Part shown: positions 59,431-59,805 of the stretch, one piece after another | Layout of the letters: each line of letters opens with the position of its first letter | Numbering within the stretch: the stretch's first letter is position 1 | Origin: Candidatus Poseidoniaceae archaeon | GTDB taxonomy: Archaea > Thermoplasmatota > Poseidoniia > Poseidoniales > Poseidoniaceae | Direction: 5' to 3' | Assembly (NCBI GenBank): GCA_949373075.1 | Contig: CASIBX010000002.1 | Location: 65,019-124,823, forward strand | Length of the DNA: 59,805 bases | Translations under genes and position numbers: made by a program | The notes under the pieces: generated by a model | Told to the model about the DNA's origin: nothing | Database searches by the model: none | What the model saw: the letters and a program-made list of their open reading frames with translations, nothing else

Positions 59431-59805
59431 TCAATCACAATCTGATTCCCATTCTGGATGAATAATAATCGAGTGCACATGACCATCGTGTCCCCAAAAG
59501 AATTGGCCTGGATTTTGAATCTTCCAATACTTCGTGACAAACGGCGGAGAATCTCCTTCTTTGCCAAGTTGTGGGTGGTCGTCCATCATGAATACAGCAA
59601 CTCTATCTCTATCTCCACTCGATATGTGTGCTCTCCTTCCATCGATCATCACTGCAAGATGATGCTTGTCTGAAACCCAATCTTCAGGAGGATAGGTGCC
59701 TCTGTTGTCTGGAATCATCGATGAATTAACCGGTACTGTGAATTCATCCATCCATTCTATTGCTCCGAGCCTCGGCACCAGCCTCGGGTGCAAGGCCACC
59801 ACAGC
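59431..59805 (-). CDS. unknown protein, 5' end cut by window edge
   Basis: The frame is open to the right edge, so the start lies outside; a GTG at 59802 opens the visible part. No family is recognised. Visible features are a Trp- and His-rich segment (YWKIQNPGQFFWGHDGHVHS), DRDRVAVFMMDDHP, and a mixed charged composition with no membrane helix. GHDGHVHSIIIHP could be a metal site. Confidence 0.5.
   Translation of the reverse strand, partial: AVVALHPRLVPRLGAIEWMDEFTVPVNSSMIPDNRGTYPPEDWVSDKHHLAVMIDGRRAHISSGDRDRVAVFMMDDHPQLGKEGDSPPFVTKYWKIQNPGQFFWGHDGHVHSIIIHPEWESDCD

Overview
The window looks like a chromosomal piece of a planktonic marine archaeon, most consistent with Candidatus Poseidoniales (Marine Group II, Thermoplasmatota). 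Archaeal markers seen are RadA, an archaeal-type FtsZ, the archaeosine radical-SAM enzyme RaSEA, a YchF GTPase with an NKAD G4 motif, an AK6/Fap7-type kinase and an initiator tRNA-Met with an A1-U72 end pair. They sit among bacterial-type genes (AddAB-like helicase-nuclease, MaeB, RlmH, PabBA/PabC, Ca2+/H+ antiporter) and very large secreted propeller/Fn3 proteins, a mixture known from this group. This assignment is inferred from gene content; no database was searched. Coding density is very high: no gene-free stretch exceeds 300 bases, many genes overlap by 4 bases, and several convergent pairs share abutting stop codons. No insertion sequence, CRISPR array, rRNA or replication origin was seen.

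Layout. 1-7.7 kb: an AddB-like gene (cut by the left edge) overlapping an AddA-like gene. 7.6-12.3 kb: methyltransferase, proline iminopeptidase, coiled-coil/EF-hand protein, archaetidylserine decarboxylase, membrane-anchored hydrolase. 12.3-17.3 kb: RaSEA, a 90-aa membrane protein, a 724-aa membrane protein that resembles heme-copper oxidase subunit I without its metal ligands and carries an EF-hand pair and a SAP motif, then YchF. 17.3-30.3 kb (minus): a giant propeller/Fn3 surface protein of about 2766 aa broken by frameshifts, PabC, PabBA, a zinc-ribbon membrane protein and an Asp-box propeller. 30.5-38.9 kb: MaeB, a three-gene minus operon (unknown, GST-like, FGE-like), RlmH, DUF2203, PduO-type adenosyltransferase, Nudix, DHH phosphoesterase. 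39-47.5 kb: lipoprotein, MMPL/RND exporter, a four-helix membrane protein, an 1126-aa PIN-domain protein, isocitrate dehydrogenase, OsmC. 47.5-59.8 kb: two linked unknown genes, a CxCH surface protein, FtsZ, RadA, a frameshifted lipoprotein, initiator tRNA-Met, AK6-like kinase, CDP-alcohol phosphatidyltransferase, a 1057-aa Fn3 surface protein, a Ca2+/H+ antiporter, and an unknown gene cut by the right edge.

Shared themes. Membrane-lipid synthesis is represented by two separate genes (decarboxylase and CDP-alcohol transferase), and calcium by two EF-hand proteins and the antiporter. Large exported proteins with one membrane anchor and a charged or Q-rich cytoplasmic tail make up roughly a quarter of the window. 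The most unusual items are the apparently decommissioned oxidase-like protein, a recurrent intergenic palindrome ACCCC-N3-GGGGT placed before gene starts, an AddAB-like pair in which both subunits carry cysteine-flanked nuclease domains, and an RG-rich/helical/PIN protein.
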